64,000 bases of DNA from Dipylidium caninum (taxonomy: Eukaryota; Platyhelminthes; Cestoda; Cyclophyllidea; Dipylidiidae). Shown here piece after piece: positions 39,901-45,225 of the stretch; position 1 is the first letter of the stretch, and every line of letters starts with the position of its first letter. Both the position numbers and the translations under genes were made by a program. The stretch lies in contig QEYB01001296.1 of NCBI GenBank assembly GCA_017562135.1, forward strand, positions 248,001-312,000. Direction: 5' to 3'. A model generated the notes under the pieces. The model ran no database searches. It saw only the letters and a program-made list of their open reading frames with translations, and was not told the DNA's origin.

Positions 39901-42508
39901 TTTTTCAGATAGCTGTATTGATACATTCGTATTTCATTTGCCATTAGGTCCTTTCCCACTGACACATCGAAACCGTGTTACTTTTTGGCTAGTGCTTTTT
40001 GTTAACTTGACCCAAAACGGTCGATTTGCGTGAAGGTTTATACGTCCTTTTTACGCGAAATATTATTGTATTTATTTCATATCTACATATTTAGGAGGTG
40101 GTACCAGCAGTTCGATGTCGCCTATGCCGGCTGTGGGCTACACACCCACTTCAGCGACACTGGCGCGTCGCAGTTGCGTGGAGTACGGAATGCCTTATCA
40201 TATCACCTCCACGACACCGCAACACCTCTCGCAGGTGCAACTCGCGACTGGTTCGGGTCTTCCGTCTCATACTCACCTTCACCAGTCTCAGAGACAACCA
40301 CCGGCGCAGCAACAACAGCAGCGTCCCGGCTCCTCCAATACCATGACTTCGGATAGGATCTCTCTGGGCTCGGGCTCTGATCAGTTCTCGGTGCAGAGCA
40401 GTGGACCGAGACAGGCGCAACCAGCACCAGCAGCAATGGCTCAGCCCCTTTATTACATCTATCCACAGTCCGCATCGTGTGCGAGACGCTCCCAGGTCCT
40501 TCAGCCCCAGCAAGTCCTCTCCTCCGAGGCGCTCACCCCCGTCTTTTATCGACCCAGTGGAAACAGCGCTGGCAGTCTTTCCGCTTCCGGTGAGAATCTC
40601 TTCCTACTTTTCAGATGTTTGATGCTATTTTTTGCATGGCTGAACTTGCACATGCATCCTAATGTCACTTATTTATACTTATGTTGTCGTCTTTGCTGTT
40701 GTTTTTGTTGCCAACACATCTTGTTTAAAGTTATTTGGTCCCTGTAACGCTTGGTTTCGGTTCAGATTTGGGTGAGTGGTAGAGTAATTTTGAAAGTCCA
40801 CGATTGTTTCACAAATAACATTTTCTCGTGAAGCCATTAAACAGCTACTTCAACTGAACCAAATTTATTGCAGTTTTTAAAAATGAAATTAAATCATTCA
40901 GTAGTGTTGGCTGCGGGTAAAACCACTTATGTTAAAGACTTGTTAAGTGAACATTTTAAGCACAATGTGGGCGTTTTCGGGCATTCGTTCAACATTTTCG
41001 ATAATTTCAGCCTATAAAATCTCATACTTTATGAATCCCCTTTTCCTGCGTCAAAACTTAAACGCAACTAATTTCCGCTTTTCCCTGGACCATCTGACCA
41101 AGTGTAATTCGTGTAGTGATTTAGACATATGCTTTGACTCGCTATTAACATCTCTTAAACATCTCTTAAGCATGTTTGCTTACTCCCTTTTCGGATATCC
41201 GGCATTGCATGTTTCGTTGTCCTCTTCTGTTCCCTAACCTCGCAAATAGGCCGACTGCGCCCAAGAGAGCACCATTTAAGCCTTCTTGGTTCACCGAAGG
41301 CTAAATTTGTCAACCGGATGATTCCATTACAAGCAATTCCAAATGGAACGATGCGCCTCACGTCCTCCCTCAGCCTCATCCAGGGCGTGCCCCCGCGCCC
41401 CGCCTCCCCGCCAACCGTCCAATCACAGCCCTATTGGGCAGAGTCAACACTTTCACTCCTACCTCCAATTCCTCCGTTCGCCGCAAGCGCCGCCATCACC
41501 ACTAACACTGCTGTTGACGCCCAAAACGTGCGAACCTCGCTCTACCGTAAAGCAGTACATACTCAGGTCAACAACGCTGATCTTCATCACTCAAAACGTC
41601 CGGACAGGCAGAGAAACTCGTTTATAGTGAGCGGTACGCCCCAGCCTAAAGTAATCTCATCGAGACCACAGTCAGTCTGCGTCCCGCTCCTATCCCCACA
41701 CCGGGGAGAGGCTTATAGCAGTTCGGGCAACGAGTTTGGTATTTTCTCTCGTTTTATGTCGCAAGATTGGTAGCTGTTTATCCCTCTGTGTTCTTTGTTT
41801 TTTGTCAGCATGACATCTTGCATGTTTTATTTTCACCTTTATTGACCATGTTTCTGAGCGATTGTGAGGACTTGCATATCGTCAGGTTTTATTTTAGCTC
41901 CTACAAAGCTGCTAACTTATTTTAAATGCACCAATGGTTCATTGGACAAGCCTTTTCACATTCTTGAAAAGATTATCATAATCGCATGTATTTGCGTCTC
42001 ATTACCCCTGTAATAGAATATTCACATTTGGATAGGGCGCTTCGATGGTGGGGTAAAGAATTACCCGTTTTCTTGGACGATTTGACTTCTGTCTCTGTGC
42101 CTAGGAAATAAACACTGGGAATCGCAAACTCGGACATCGGCCTCAAGCGCTTTCGTGATAGCGGAACCCAAAGGCTTGCAGAAATTTTCACCTCTGAATA
42201 AACTTTCAACTGCGACAGTGTCTCAACAAGACTCTGAGAATAATTCGGAGATCACATTGGTCGCTCCTCGGTTGCGGGACTCTTCGCCGTCACCAACATC
42301 TCAGCTCCCTGCCGACGGCACCCTGAAGACCTCCACACGGCGTGATGAAGGTGACAGTGAAAAGCTTACCGGTGACACCAGCAACGTCAAAACGAACGGT
42401 CTTACACCGCGTCCCGCCCCTCCAAACGTGTTCATGAGTACTGGCAAAGACCCGCCTACCAGCATGAATTTGCACTCTAGCGCTACTGTAACTTATTCAA
42501 GTAGGTGA
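733..42508 (+). CDS. Fat-like protocadherin (FAT1/2/3 type), 5'-partial, 37 exons in window
   Basis: A giant single-pass adhesion receptor. Fat-like cadherins bind cadherins on neighbouring cells and organise actin, epithelial migration and polarity. Seen here: 37 exons whose phases agree at all 36 junctions and give about 4,121 codons plus a TGA stop. Order: about 23 cadherin repeats (733 to about 33900); a juxtamembrane proteolysis-site-like module (34587-34973) with the motif RRGRRS; two EGF modules (35348-35699); one laminin-G domain (36363 to about 37130) ending in GCIKEV; four EGF modules (37085-38489), the last starting DVNEC; a transmembrane helix (about 39450-39524); and a tail of about 585 residues rich in Pro, Ser and Gln. 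One LamG with flanking EGFs is the FAT1/2/3 plan; fly Fat/FAT4 has two LamG and CadN-type cadherins have a catenin-binding tail, not seen here. FAT proteins usually carry about 34 repeats, so roughly 11 repeats and the signal peptide lie upstream. Two introns use GC donors. The 3' end is the first in-frame stop; a possible donor 8 nt before it leaves a later end open. Confidence 0.93.
1244..1281 (+). repeat. Perfect tandem duplication of a 19-nt unit (intron)
   Basis: Two exact head-to-tail copies of atgtggttgtgtagattta (1244-1262 and 1263-1281) in the first intron. Probably a recent slippage or duplication event. Confidence 0.9.
1718..1958 (+). CDS. Fat-like cadherin, window exon 2 (end of repeat 1, start of repeat 2)
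   Basis: Acceptor ggtgtag, donor gtaagc; phase 0 in, phase 1 out. It supplies the F-strand motif VTARDHGSPPRY of repeat 1. There is no DxNDN linker before repeat 2, which is strongly diverged and recognisable mainly from strand spacing. Confidence 0.8.
1959..4085 (+). other. Intron 2 (2.1 kb), no gene recognised
   Basis: Intronic DNA with a locally GC-rich patch around 2500-2600. The short open frames on both strands of that patch overlap each other and show no domain. No transposon protein was seen. Confidence 0.6.
4086..4237 (+). CDS. Fat-like cadherin, window exon 3 (repeat 2, distal half)
   Basis: Acceptor ccaatttcag, donor gtgagt; phase 1 in, phase 0 out. The joined codon gives GDHSPTSLFAM followed by EVDVIISCGKRVATRR, with cadherin E to G strand spacing. 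It is weak by itself and is supported by the exact phase match to exons 2 and 4. Confidence 0.7.
4238..9403 (+). other. Intron 3 (5.2 kb, largest in the gene)
   Basis: Exon 3 ends in phase 0 and exon 4 starts in phase 0 with continuous cadherin sequence, so no coding exon need be missing. I saw no transposase or reverse transcriptase peptide and no RNA gene. One dispersed-repeat copy lies at 4392-4456. Confidence 0.6.
4392..4456 (+). repeat. Dispersed repeat, copy 1 (intron 3)
   Basis: Related to 10081-10147 in the same orientation. By eye about 34 of 43 bases match over the core that starts agaacctaat and ends gctgagct. Element family unknown; no coding capacity. Confidence 0.5.
9404..9692 (+). 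CDS. Fat-like cadherin, window exon 4 (repeat 3, first part)
   Basis: Acceptor cccctgtag, donor gtgagt; phase 0 in, phase 1 out. Begins TNILIEPSARHPPIF: the linker keeps PPIF but lacks the acidic DxND part. Contains FDFVIVAASDNASLSHFDLL. Repeat 3 carries an extended insert (QLENETAESG) with one N-glycosylation sequon. Confidence 0.82.
10081..10147 (+). repeat. Dispersed repeat, copy 2 (intron 4)
   Basis: Counterpart of 4392-4456, sharing the core agaacttaattttctatta with a one-base gap on its 5' side. Most differences look like transitions, as in an old repeat family. Confidence 0.5.
11079..11360 (+). CDS. Fat-like cadherin, window exon 5 (end of repeat 3, start of repeat 4)
   Basis: Acceptor attactcag, donor gttagt; phase 1 in and out. 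It encodes GELIISRSLDYEYHQEH (the typical L-D-Y/R-E element), a DVNEFAPLF linker, and ISAFDPDFRRNAEKGISYSI of the next repeat. Confidence 0.88.
11614..12110 (+). CDS. Fat-like cadherin, window exon 6 (repeats 4-5), followed by a GC donor
   Basis: Acceptor ttttacag; phase 1 in, phase 0 out. Encodes ADFFSIDVDSGVLRLVKPL, VVAEDRGGRANHTTVTVSL, then VTENAPPGYVIVGL of repeat 5. Repeat 4 ends without a DxND linker. The exon ends AEIE directly before gcaagt. Reading past this point meets no GT donor that restores the next repeat, so a GC-AG intron (12111-12614) is inferred. Confidence 0.87.
12111..12614 (+). other. GC-AG intron (504 nt)
   Basis: The donor reads gag/gcaagt and the acceptor ttgttcag/gtt. 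Joining gives EIEVHILDTNDNSPRV, an unbroken G-strand and linker of a cadherin repeat. gcaagt is the usual consensus for GC donors. Confidence 0.85.
12615..13136 (+). CDS. Fat-like cadherin, window exon 7 (repeat 6, start of repeat 7)
   Basis: Phase 0 in and out; donor gtaggt. Contains the linker DTNDNSPRV, PIDPDSGPAGEASFRFV, FFIDPATGILRLRS and LEAADRGVPFSR. The repeat 6/7 boundary reads NNTPLQFLPS, so the DxND calcium linker is lost. Confidence 0.9.
13988..14322 (+). CDS. Fat-like cadherin, window exon 8 (repeat 7, start of repeat 8)
   Basis: Acceptor tgttaag, donor gtatta; phase 0 in, phase 2 out. Encodes YFSIDPIAGILRASSKL and LLQIKAKDNSSLNTAI. Repeat 7 is followed by a divergent boundary without an NDN motif. 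Confidence 0.85.
14664..15033 (+). CDS. Fat-like cadherin, window exon 9 (repeat 8, start of repeat 9)
   Basis: Acceptor tctctttag, donor gtggga; phase 2 in, phase 0 out. Encodes FSIARYTGALYATG, EELDRETSPVVHLRVLV and the linker EDINDHGPVF. Repeat 9 then begins with a long A-B region containing two cysteines (CVKEN and HQACQ). Confidence 0.85.
15544..15973 (+). CDS. Fat-like cadherin, window exon 10 (repeat 9, start of repeat 10)
   Basis: Acceptor cttgacag, donor gtgagt; phase 0 in, phase 1 out. It starts VEARDADSGRNGEVAYQI, a textbook calcium-binding DxDSGxNG element, then LSIDPMSGRLSLIR and VRATDGGQRFADAEVVV. The repeat 9/10 boundary (RLGPHF) lacks DxND. Confidence 0.92.
16067..16079 (+). 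repeat. Run of 13 G (intron 10)
   Basis: Homopolymer of 13 G just downstream of exon 10. It is prone to length variation and sequencing error. Confidence 0.9.
16620..16741 (+). CDS. Fat-like cadherin, window exon 11 (repeat 10, distal half)
   Basis: Acceptor catatttag, donor gtgagt; phase 1 in, phase 0 out. Encodes GVVRVGAPLDYEKTSYYDLL and IEALDTTTGNTARVNVYINV. The next exon supplies the DVNDHPPVF linker. Confidence 0.9.
17834..17971 (+). CDS. Fat-like cadherin, window exon 12 (linker and repeat 11, first half)
   Basis: Acceptor ttgtctacag, donor gtgagt; phase 0 in and out. Encodes DVNDHPPVFSAPLYRAVVSE and ARDADSGSNGL. All calcium-binding linker residues are retained. Confidence 0.92.
19697..19900 (+). 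CDS. Fat-like cadherin, window exon 13 (repeat 11, second half)
   Basis: Acceptor aaattgtag, donor gtgggc; phase 0 in and out. Joins exon 12 as NGLIRYYLRS, then LEIDPSNGIIRLSEQLDYEQ and VAVDCGSPPLSGRSIVE. Confidence 0.9.
21168..21204 (+). repeat. (CTT)n microsatellite (intron 13)
   Basis: About twelve uninterrupted CTT units, giving a polypyrimidine stretch far from the splice site at 21658. Confidence 0.95.
21659..22018 (+). CDS. Fat-like cadherin, window exon 14 (linker and repeat 12)
   Basis: The acceptor follows a strong pyrimidine tract with eight consecutive C and ends cccttag; the donor is gtttat. Phase 0 in and out. Encodes LSILDANDNAPRF, a longer polar A-strand insert (AETGLGLGPKPITGTTC), SASDPDVNDTLAYRLL and FRIDVNSGSVYWR. 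Confidence 0.9.
22143..22392 (+). CDS. Fat-like cadherin, window exon 15 (end of repeat 12, start of repeat 13)
   Basis: Acceptor tatactag, donor gtaata; phase 0 in, phase 1 out. Encodes VEVSDGLHSATCLVEVDILP; the linker is PGNRYPHLF, lacking DxND. Then VEVAENARVGSRVALL and FNLDSITG. Confidence 0.88.
23127..23290 (+). CDS. Fat-like cadherin, window exon 16 (repeat 13, second half)
   Basis: Acceptor tcctccag, donor gtgagt; phase 1 in, phase 0 out. Encodes GEVILSAHLDRETTEAYSL and the canonical linker VTDINDNAPVI. Confidence 0.93.
24135..24153 (+). repeat. (GGA)n purine tract (intron 16)
   Basis: Six or more GGA units on the plus strand within intron 16. Confidence 0.9.
25827..26243 (+). CDS. 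Fat-like cadherin, window exon 17 (repeat 14, start of repeat 15)
   Basis: Acceptor ctacttcag, donor gtgaag; phase 0 in and out. Joined to exon 16 it reads TRYEVTLSPREYGDDTWLIS. Contains IRAHDADSAGGNARVIYRLL and FAVDAQSGEVLLTRPL. The repeat 14/15 boundary (APEELPWKL) has no DxND. The long antisense frame here is a codon-bias shadow. Confidence 0.9.
26461..26471 (-). repeat. Possible tRNA-derived SINE fragment (B-box-like motif)
   Basis: On the minus strand gatcgtgggttcgaggacc resembles the T-arm/B-box of a tRNA-derived short interspersed element. No complete cloverleaf with an acceptor stem could be drawn, so this is not called a tRNA gene. Lies in intron 17. Confidence 0.3.
27228..27538 (+). 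CDS. Fat-like cadherin, window exon 18 (repeat 15)
   Basis: Acceptor gctcttag, donor gtatga; phase 0 in, phase 2 out. Encodes FAIDAIKGTIRATRDLDYEE and the linker VEDMNDCTPAF, with an unusual Cys in the NDN position. Confidence 0.9.
27608..27833 (+). CDS. Fat-like cadherin, window exon 19 (repeat 16)
   Basis: Reached through a 69-nt intron (27539-27607). Acceptor tgcgtag, donor gtaagg; phase 2 in, phase 0 out. Encodes RITISENLPPGYLIYQMLV and TIDRETVSSYELT. Confidence 0.92.
27906..28331 (+). CDS. Fat-like cadherin, window exon 20 (end of repeat 16, repeat 17)
   Basis: Flanked by 72-nt and 68-nt introns. Phase 0 in and out. Encodes the linker VLDLNDTPPEW, the complete repeat 17 with FTFSVVDKDSSSDTSLL and VRKPLDAETSQSYVFRV, and the linker VDDVNDNSPIC. 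Confidence 0.94.
28400..28796 (+). CDS. Fat-like cadherin, window exon 21 (repeat 18, start of repeat 19)
   Basis: Acceptor tttttaag, donor gtagga; phase 0 in, phase 1 out. Encodes IHIPESTLSGTVLFHL, LVRELDYETIKAYSLLIEAR, the linker VSDVNDNPPIF and VPEDAPVGSLIG of repeat 19. Confidence 0.95.
29088..29522 (+). CDS. Fat-like cadherin, window exon 22 (repeat 19, start of repeat 20)
   Basis: Acceptor gaagcag/tg, donor gtgagt; phase 1 in and out. The join reads ATDPDSVLGHLVVDVNGL, lacking the usual DSGxNG glycine, so the exact acceptor is less certain. Contains VVQPLDRETLAVHHL and the linker ILDVNDSPPHF. Confidence 0.88.
30203..30483 (+). CDS. Fat-like cadherin, window exon 23 (end of repeat 20, start of repeat 21)
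   Basis: Acceptor gggtttcag, donor gtaagt; phase 1 in, phase 0 out. Encodes GDLYLANTLDYELTPRYFL, IEAKDGGTPALSTTTV, the linker LIDVNDNAPYF, then a His/Ser/Asp-rich insert of about 25 residues before VYENSPVGTLLGR. Confidence 0.94.
31591..31953 (+). CDS. Fat-like cadherin, window exon 24 (repeat 21, start of repeat 22)
   Basis: Acceptor taacttcag, donor gtgaga; phase 0 in and out. Starts VTAGDPDSGENGRLSFALCE. Contains a long C-D loop insert and VCVTDHGQPSLSAVTRVRV, then the linker IRDTNDFQPQF and NYEFYVQ. Confidence 0.93.
32176..32217 (+). CDS. Fat-like cadherin, window exon 25 (42-nt micro-exon, repeat 22)
   Basis: Acceptor cattcatag, donor gtaagt, exactly 14 codons: VDRNGNIVSTEKID. Phase 0 both sides, so it could be skipped without changing frame. 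It sits in the A-B loop of repeat 22 between YEFYVQ and NLDGVSHTENTGLLL. Confidence 0.75.
32685..33008 (+). CDS. Fat-like cadherin, window exon 26 (repeat 22, core)
   Basis: Acceptor tgccaacag, donor gtatcg; phase 0 in and out. Encodes HTENTGLLLGHMAVRDLDVT and PLFSVRAFSALPCN. It carries three cysteines (CKVTG, PCNAS, GFCSLYS) and a long insert before the F strand, so repeat 22 is atypically large. Confidence 0.87.
33352..33900 (+). CDS. Fat-like cadherin, window exon 27 (end of repeat 22, repeat 23)
   Basis: Acceptor tattacag, donor gtaagt; phase 0 in and out. Encodes LVVRVHDTGVTSLHSSATV, then the last, highly modified repeat with FIVDQYDGSIYVKPS and YRLQVKVINGSLSSNSTISL. The calcium motifs are largely gone and there is a Pro-rich insert around 33720-33830. 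Confidence 0.88.
34587..34973 (+). CDS. Fat-like cadherin, window exon 28 (juxtamembrane proteolysis-site-like module)
   Basis: Acceptor tgctctag, donor gtgagc; phase 0 in and out. Encodes VMTVTEEMLESSCVLHVADL and ENVFIISIQSSNSLF, then RRGRRSIGGG at 34794-34823. The spacing resembles the module between cadherins and EGFs in FAT proteins and the primitive classic cadherin proteolytic-site domain. The basic motif is a plausible furin-type site, which is an inference. Confidence 0.88.
35348..35699 (+). CDS. Fat-like cadherin, window exon 29 (EGF-like 1 and 2)
   Basis: Acceptor catggtag, donor gtgaac; phase 0 in, phase 1 out. Encodes KCESGSC...CRCENSFSGADC and ICASTACVAPRVC...CLCPLPWTGTNC: two six-cysteine EGF patterns, the first with an unusually long first loop. 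Confidence 0.88.
36363..36677 (+). CDS. Fat-like cadherin, window exon 30 (laminin-G, first part)
   Basis: Acceptor ggtttcag, donor gtaagt; phase 1 in and out. Encodes GPLQFTGGSFVHWQIAS, NEYRLDIAFSVRTRQQNGPL and LSDGRWHRIRFAI, the conserved DGxWH element of LamG domains. Confidence 0.92.
36756..37007 (+). CDS. Fat-like cadherin, window exon 31 (laminin-G, second part), followed by a GC donor
   Basis: Acceptor ttggtag; phase 1 in and out. Encodes WWAELTIDGAYAYSQVVDW and LFGAEVVHGFRPL, ending GFVG at gcaagt. No GT donor nearby keeps the frame into the next exon. Confidence 0.87.
37008..37084 (+). other. GC-AG intron (77 nt)
   Basis: The donor is gtgg/gcaagt and the acceptor ccacctcag/gt. Splicing yields GFVGCIKEVLIDR, the conserved C-terminal cysteine element of LamG domains. 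Confidence 0.88.
37085..37487 (+). CDS. Fat-like cadherin, window exon 32 (end of LamG, EGF-like 3, start of EGF-like 4)
   Basis: Phase 1 in, phase 2 out at donor gtttgt. Encodes GCIKEVLIDRVKPPY, CAYAPCLNGGSCVS...FNCSCQPGFQGALC, then CLLQPCLNGA, which is completed by the next exon. Confidence 0.92.
38012..38489 (+). CDS. Fat-like cadherin, window exon 33 (EGF-like 4-6)
   Basis: Acceptor tcttttccag, donor gtacgt; phase 2 in, phase 0 out. Finishes EGF 4 (CICPPGFGDVHC), then EGF 5 (CYQGATC...CDCPFGWRGGRC) and calcium-binding EGF 6 (DVNEC...CINLPGSYKCNC...GYRGRNC). EGF 6 has an alanine-rich insert between its first cysteines. Confidence 0.93.
39393..39864 (+). CDS. Fat-like cadherin, window exon 34 (transmembrane helix and start of tail)
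   Basis: Acceptor ttctttag, donor gtatgg; phase 0 in, phase 1 out. Encodes a single hydrophobic helix, YMIAGIFALVFLLAVITVV and following residues, ended by CCFRRR, a typical stop-transfer. The tail begins with Asn/Pro-rich then Ser/Gly-rich sequence. Confidence 0.93.
40095..40589 (+). CDS. Fat-like cadherin, window exon 35 (cytoplasmic tail)
   Basis: Acceptor catatttag, donor gtgaga; phase 1 in and out. Low-complexity Ser/Thr/Gln/Pro sequence including PPAQQQQQQRPG and ISLGSGSDQFSV. No catenin-binding motif is seen. Confidence 0.87.
41250..41738 (+). CDS. Fat-like cadherin, window exon 36 (cytoplasmic tail)
   Basis: Acceptor gcaaatag, donor gtattt; phase 1 in and out. Contains GVPPRPASPPTVQ and LSLLPPIPPFAAS, proline-rich stretches that could bind SH3 or EVH1 domains. 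That role is inferred only from composition. Confidence 0.87.
42105..42508 (+). CDS. Fat-like cadherin, window exon 37 (probable terminal exon)
   Basis: Acceptor gtgcctag; phase 1 in. Ser/Thr-rich tail ending ATVTYSSR then TGA at 42506-42508. A gtaggt at 42501 could act as a phase-1 donor like the three preceding phase-1 introns, but I found no convincing later exon, so the stop is preferred. Confidence 0.75.
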
Positions 42509-43551
42509 CTATATTCTGAGACTTCGGTACCAACGAAAAGTGGCCCAGTTATTACAAGCCGTATTGATCGACGTAGACAACTAAAACATACAAAACTAGT
42601 ACAAATTATGACCTCTTCCCCATTTGTACATGGATTTCCCCTGTCTTTCCTTACCGATGTTCTCTGTACTTCGTGATGAGGGTGACCAGTGAGGGGAAGG
42701 TGTAAATTAAGTCTTGTGTTTGTACCTACTTCCTGCACATATGTAGTCCAATCCCTGTTGGTAAATCTACGCCCCAAGTAATGACGTCTGTTATAAACAG
42801 CTGAAAATCTCTTCTTCTCTTATCTAAATATTGTTTCAACTGTCACCGAGTACAACGGTTAATCGCGCATCCATCCTATTTCCCACTTTCTCTCGTGATC
42901 ACTAAGTTTTACAGGAGTCGACTTAGCTAGAGCCGACATTTGGAGACTTAGAGTGAGGGCAAAAGAGCGGGTTACTGCTCCCCAACTTACGAGACAGTCC
43001 AGGCCGAGTCTCTTGAATAAGTTCACCAAGTGGATGAATTTAAAGTCAAGGTCACTCCGAGTTCTACTATGATGACGATAATACAACGACGCAACTGCTG
43101 CAAAATAGGAATGTTCACCACTTGATTATTTTATAGGATCATACTTGTGAATACCGGGGAAGGTTAGGATGCGTAGACGCGGTAGTAAATGAAAAATATG
43201 AGGGACTTTCATAAAAGTCAGATTGGTTTTGGATGGAGTTGCTAAGGGGAAGTTGGTATCTCAGGAGTGCCCTGCTTCCTCCTAGTCCGGAGGGGACATA
43301 AACAGTGAGTCGACTAGCGGTTCTCGGCGTATCAGGCGGGTTGAGCGCAGGCCTTCGCCATTTCACACCGTCGAGACGGGTTGTTTGAGGTGTAAAATAC
43401 TGTTCCTAGTGTCTGAAGAAGACTCCAGCTAGGTGCATAGGCTTGACACAAAGTCGAGGCTCGGAGTACGCGTTTTTGAGTCAGGGTTCGAATTCGGTGT
43501 TCAAGGCTTAACGTGCAAATGGTTGCCGGTAACTCGGTAAATGTATACTGC

Positions 43552-43567
43552 TGTGTGTGTGTGTGTG
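43552..43567 (+). repeat. (TG)n microsatellite
   Basis: Eight TG units followed by an imperfect tgtgcatgtgtgcata extension. Confidence 0.9.
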
Positions 43568-44907
43568 CATGTGTGCATATGGTTTCAGACTTGGTTCTCA
43601 TAATCCATGGCCCCATGTGTATCATATCAACAATCATGGCCTCGTTTTCAGCTTTTGCATATACATTAGAACCTAACTCGCCTGCAAGCATAGTTGTGCG
43701 TTTATGGCGTCATCTAAGTGCATCCGAAGGCAGAAAACCAGCGTGTTCCAGTGTGTTGGAATAAATCACAACAGTGAGAAGCTTTGGGCTAAACTCAGCA
43801 CCTTTTTACGGTTGTTCATGCCTCGAAGCAGTAACAAGCGCATGTTTGTCTCGCCTCATCGCGTTTTTCGAGAGATTGCCGTTGCTGCGTCGAGCATTTC
43901 ATTTCAAGCGAAGCCCTGCACCAACCTTTCTATCTCGTTTTCTCTTTAAGTGAGCATTTTATTGGGTCAAAGAACCGTGGAGATAAGTGGACTCGTTCGG
44001 CCACAGCCGTATTAACACGGTTATGGAGAACTCGCCCTACTCTCGTGCGTCCGGCTCAGGTAACCTCCGAGACGCAATTAGCCCCATTAAACCATTAAAT
44101 TGGCTGCATTAGGACTTCAGGTGGCCGGAAAGAGGAACTTATACTTCCCACTGGAGGAACTTCTGTCTCTGTGCCATTGAGGAGGCTGATCCATCATCGC
44201 CTTTTGTTCGCATTTTCATGAACAATTGCAGATATTTTGAGGCCTTATTGTTACTTGTTTGATGAGCTTTGTTCCCGTTCCATTCAACCACTTGACATGC
44301 AGAAAAGAACGGAGGAATTGTTGCATGCTCGTTCAGAAACGTGTCTTGCCGTTTAGCGCCACTCAACTTAGCAAAGACCCGCTTATTGGCAACGGCTCCG
44401 GTAGGCCTGAGGTTTTGGTGGCAAACGACAAAAGTATTATAACTTCCCAGATCCTTTGAACCCCTCCTTCATCCAATAGGAAAAATTGTATCGCCAATTC
44501 CATGGTAACAACTTCAGCTAGTTGAAGGTGGTCTCGCCAACACACGAATCGTATATGATGCTGAGTAAACTAATGATGTGGTTAACCCGTTATTATGCCT
44601 CTCCGCGCCTTAGCTTTCAAGTTAGCGGATCGCTGTCGAAAGAGCATATGGACGCTGCCATACTTAGTTAACTAAAATTCGATATGGAGCGATGAAGGTA
44701 TTTTGGTAAGGACGCGGAAGGGTCTTGCTGCCGTCCCCTGGTAGGAGGAGCTAACGGAGCGCCCTCAATAACTACTCCGGCCGGGTGGCATTACGGAAGA
44801 CTGGAGCGATTCTCTAGAAGTTCCCTTGCCAAACATCCGCAGACATGACACACGTATAAGTGAACGAAGAGCCATTGTTTATACAAGCGGCAGCCCTATG
44901 GTCTGAT

Positions 44908-44918
44908 GATATATATTT
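44908..44918 (+). promoter_or_regulatory. TATA-like stretch upstream of the fasciclin gene
   Basis: The sequence gatatatattt lies about 95 nt before the chosen ATG at 45011. It may be a core promoter element. Flatworm mRNAs are often trans-spliced, so the transcription start is unknown. Low confidence. Confidence 0.25.
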
Positions 44919-45010
44919 GAGCCTCGTCGGTACGCGCACAACCACTTCGAATCGGTATAGAAATGTGTACGACGTCGGCGAACACTGCGAGGTGTGTTGC
45001 CCTGGCTTTC

Positions 45011-45225
45011 ATGAAAGTGGTGCCGCTTCTGGTCTCATTGCTTCTACTGGGCGCTTCAAACACAGAGGGCCAGCCCCTGACACCCGAGCTGCCTGAGGAG
45101 TACCAGCAGAAGGAATACGGCCCTCTCTTCAAGGGCGTCAACCTTTGCGCTTACAAGGAAGTTCTTCAGAGTGACGGGAACAGGGTCATGGCCTGGGTTT
45201 GTGGTCTGGTCGACGGAAAGAATAC
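45011..45225 (+). CDS. TGFBI-like, exon 1 (signal peptide, start of EMI)
   Basis: Starts at ATG 45011; donor gtaggc, phase 2 out. The signal peptide is followed by a Pro/Glu-rich linker, then GVNLCAYKEVLQSDGNRV and WVCGLVDGK. Confidence 0.9.

Larger units (their letters stand above)
42509..45010. other. Intergenic region between cadherin and fasciclin genes
   Basis: No exon with a recognisable domain on either strand. It holds a short TG microsatellite and a segment around 43332-43500 that looks like an old repeat, with a tRNA-type B-box-like ggttcgaattc at 43485-43495. The cadherin 3' UTR and fasciclin promoter should lie here. The nearest plus-strand AATAAA I noticed is at 43760-43765, 1.25 kb past the cadherin stop. 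Confidence 0.6.

Noticed and set aside
43332..43691. Minus-strand open frame of 119 codons in the intergenic region
   Set aside because: Overlaps a TG microsatellite and a repeat-like segment, and matches no family I recognise. Not supported as a gene.
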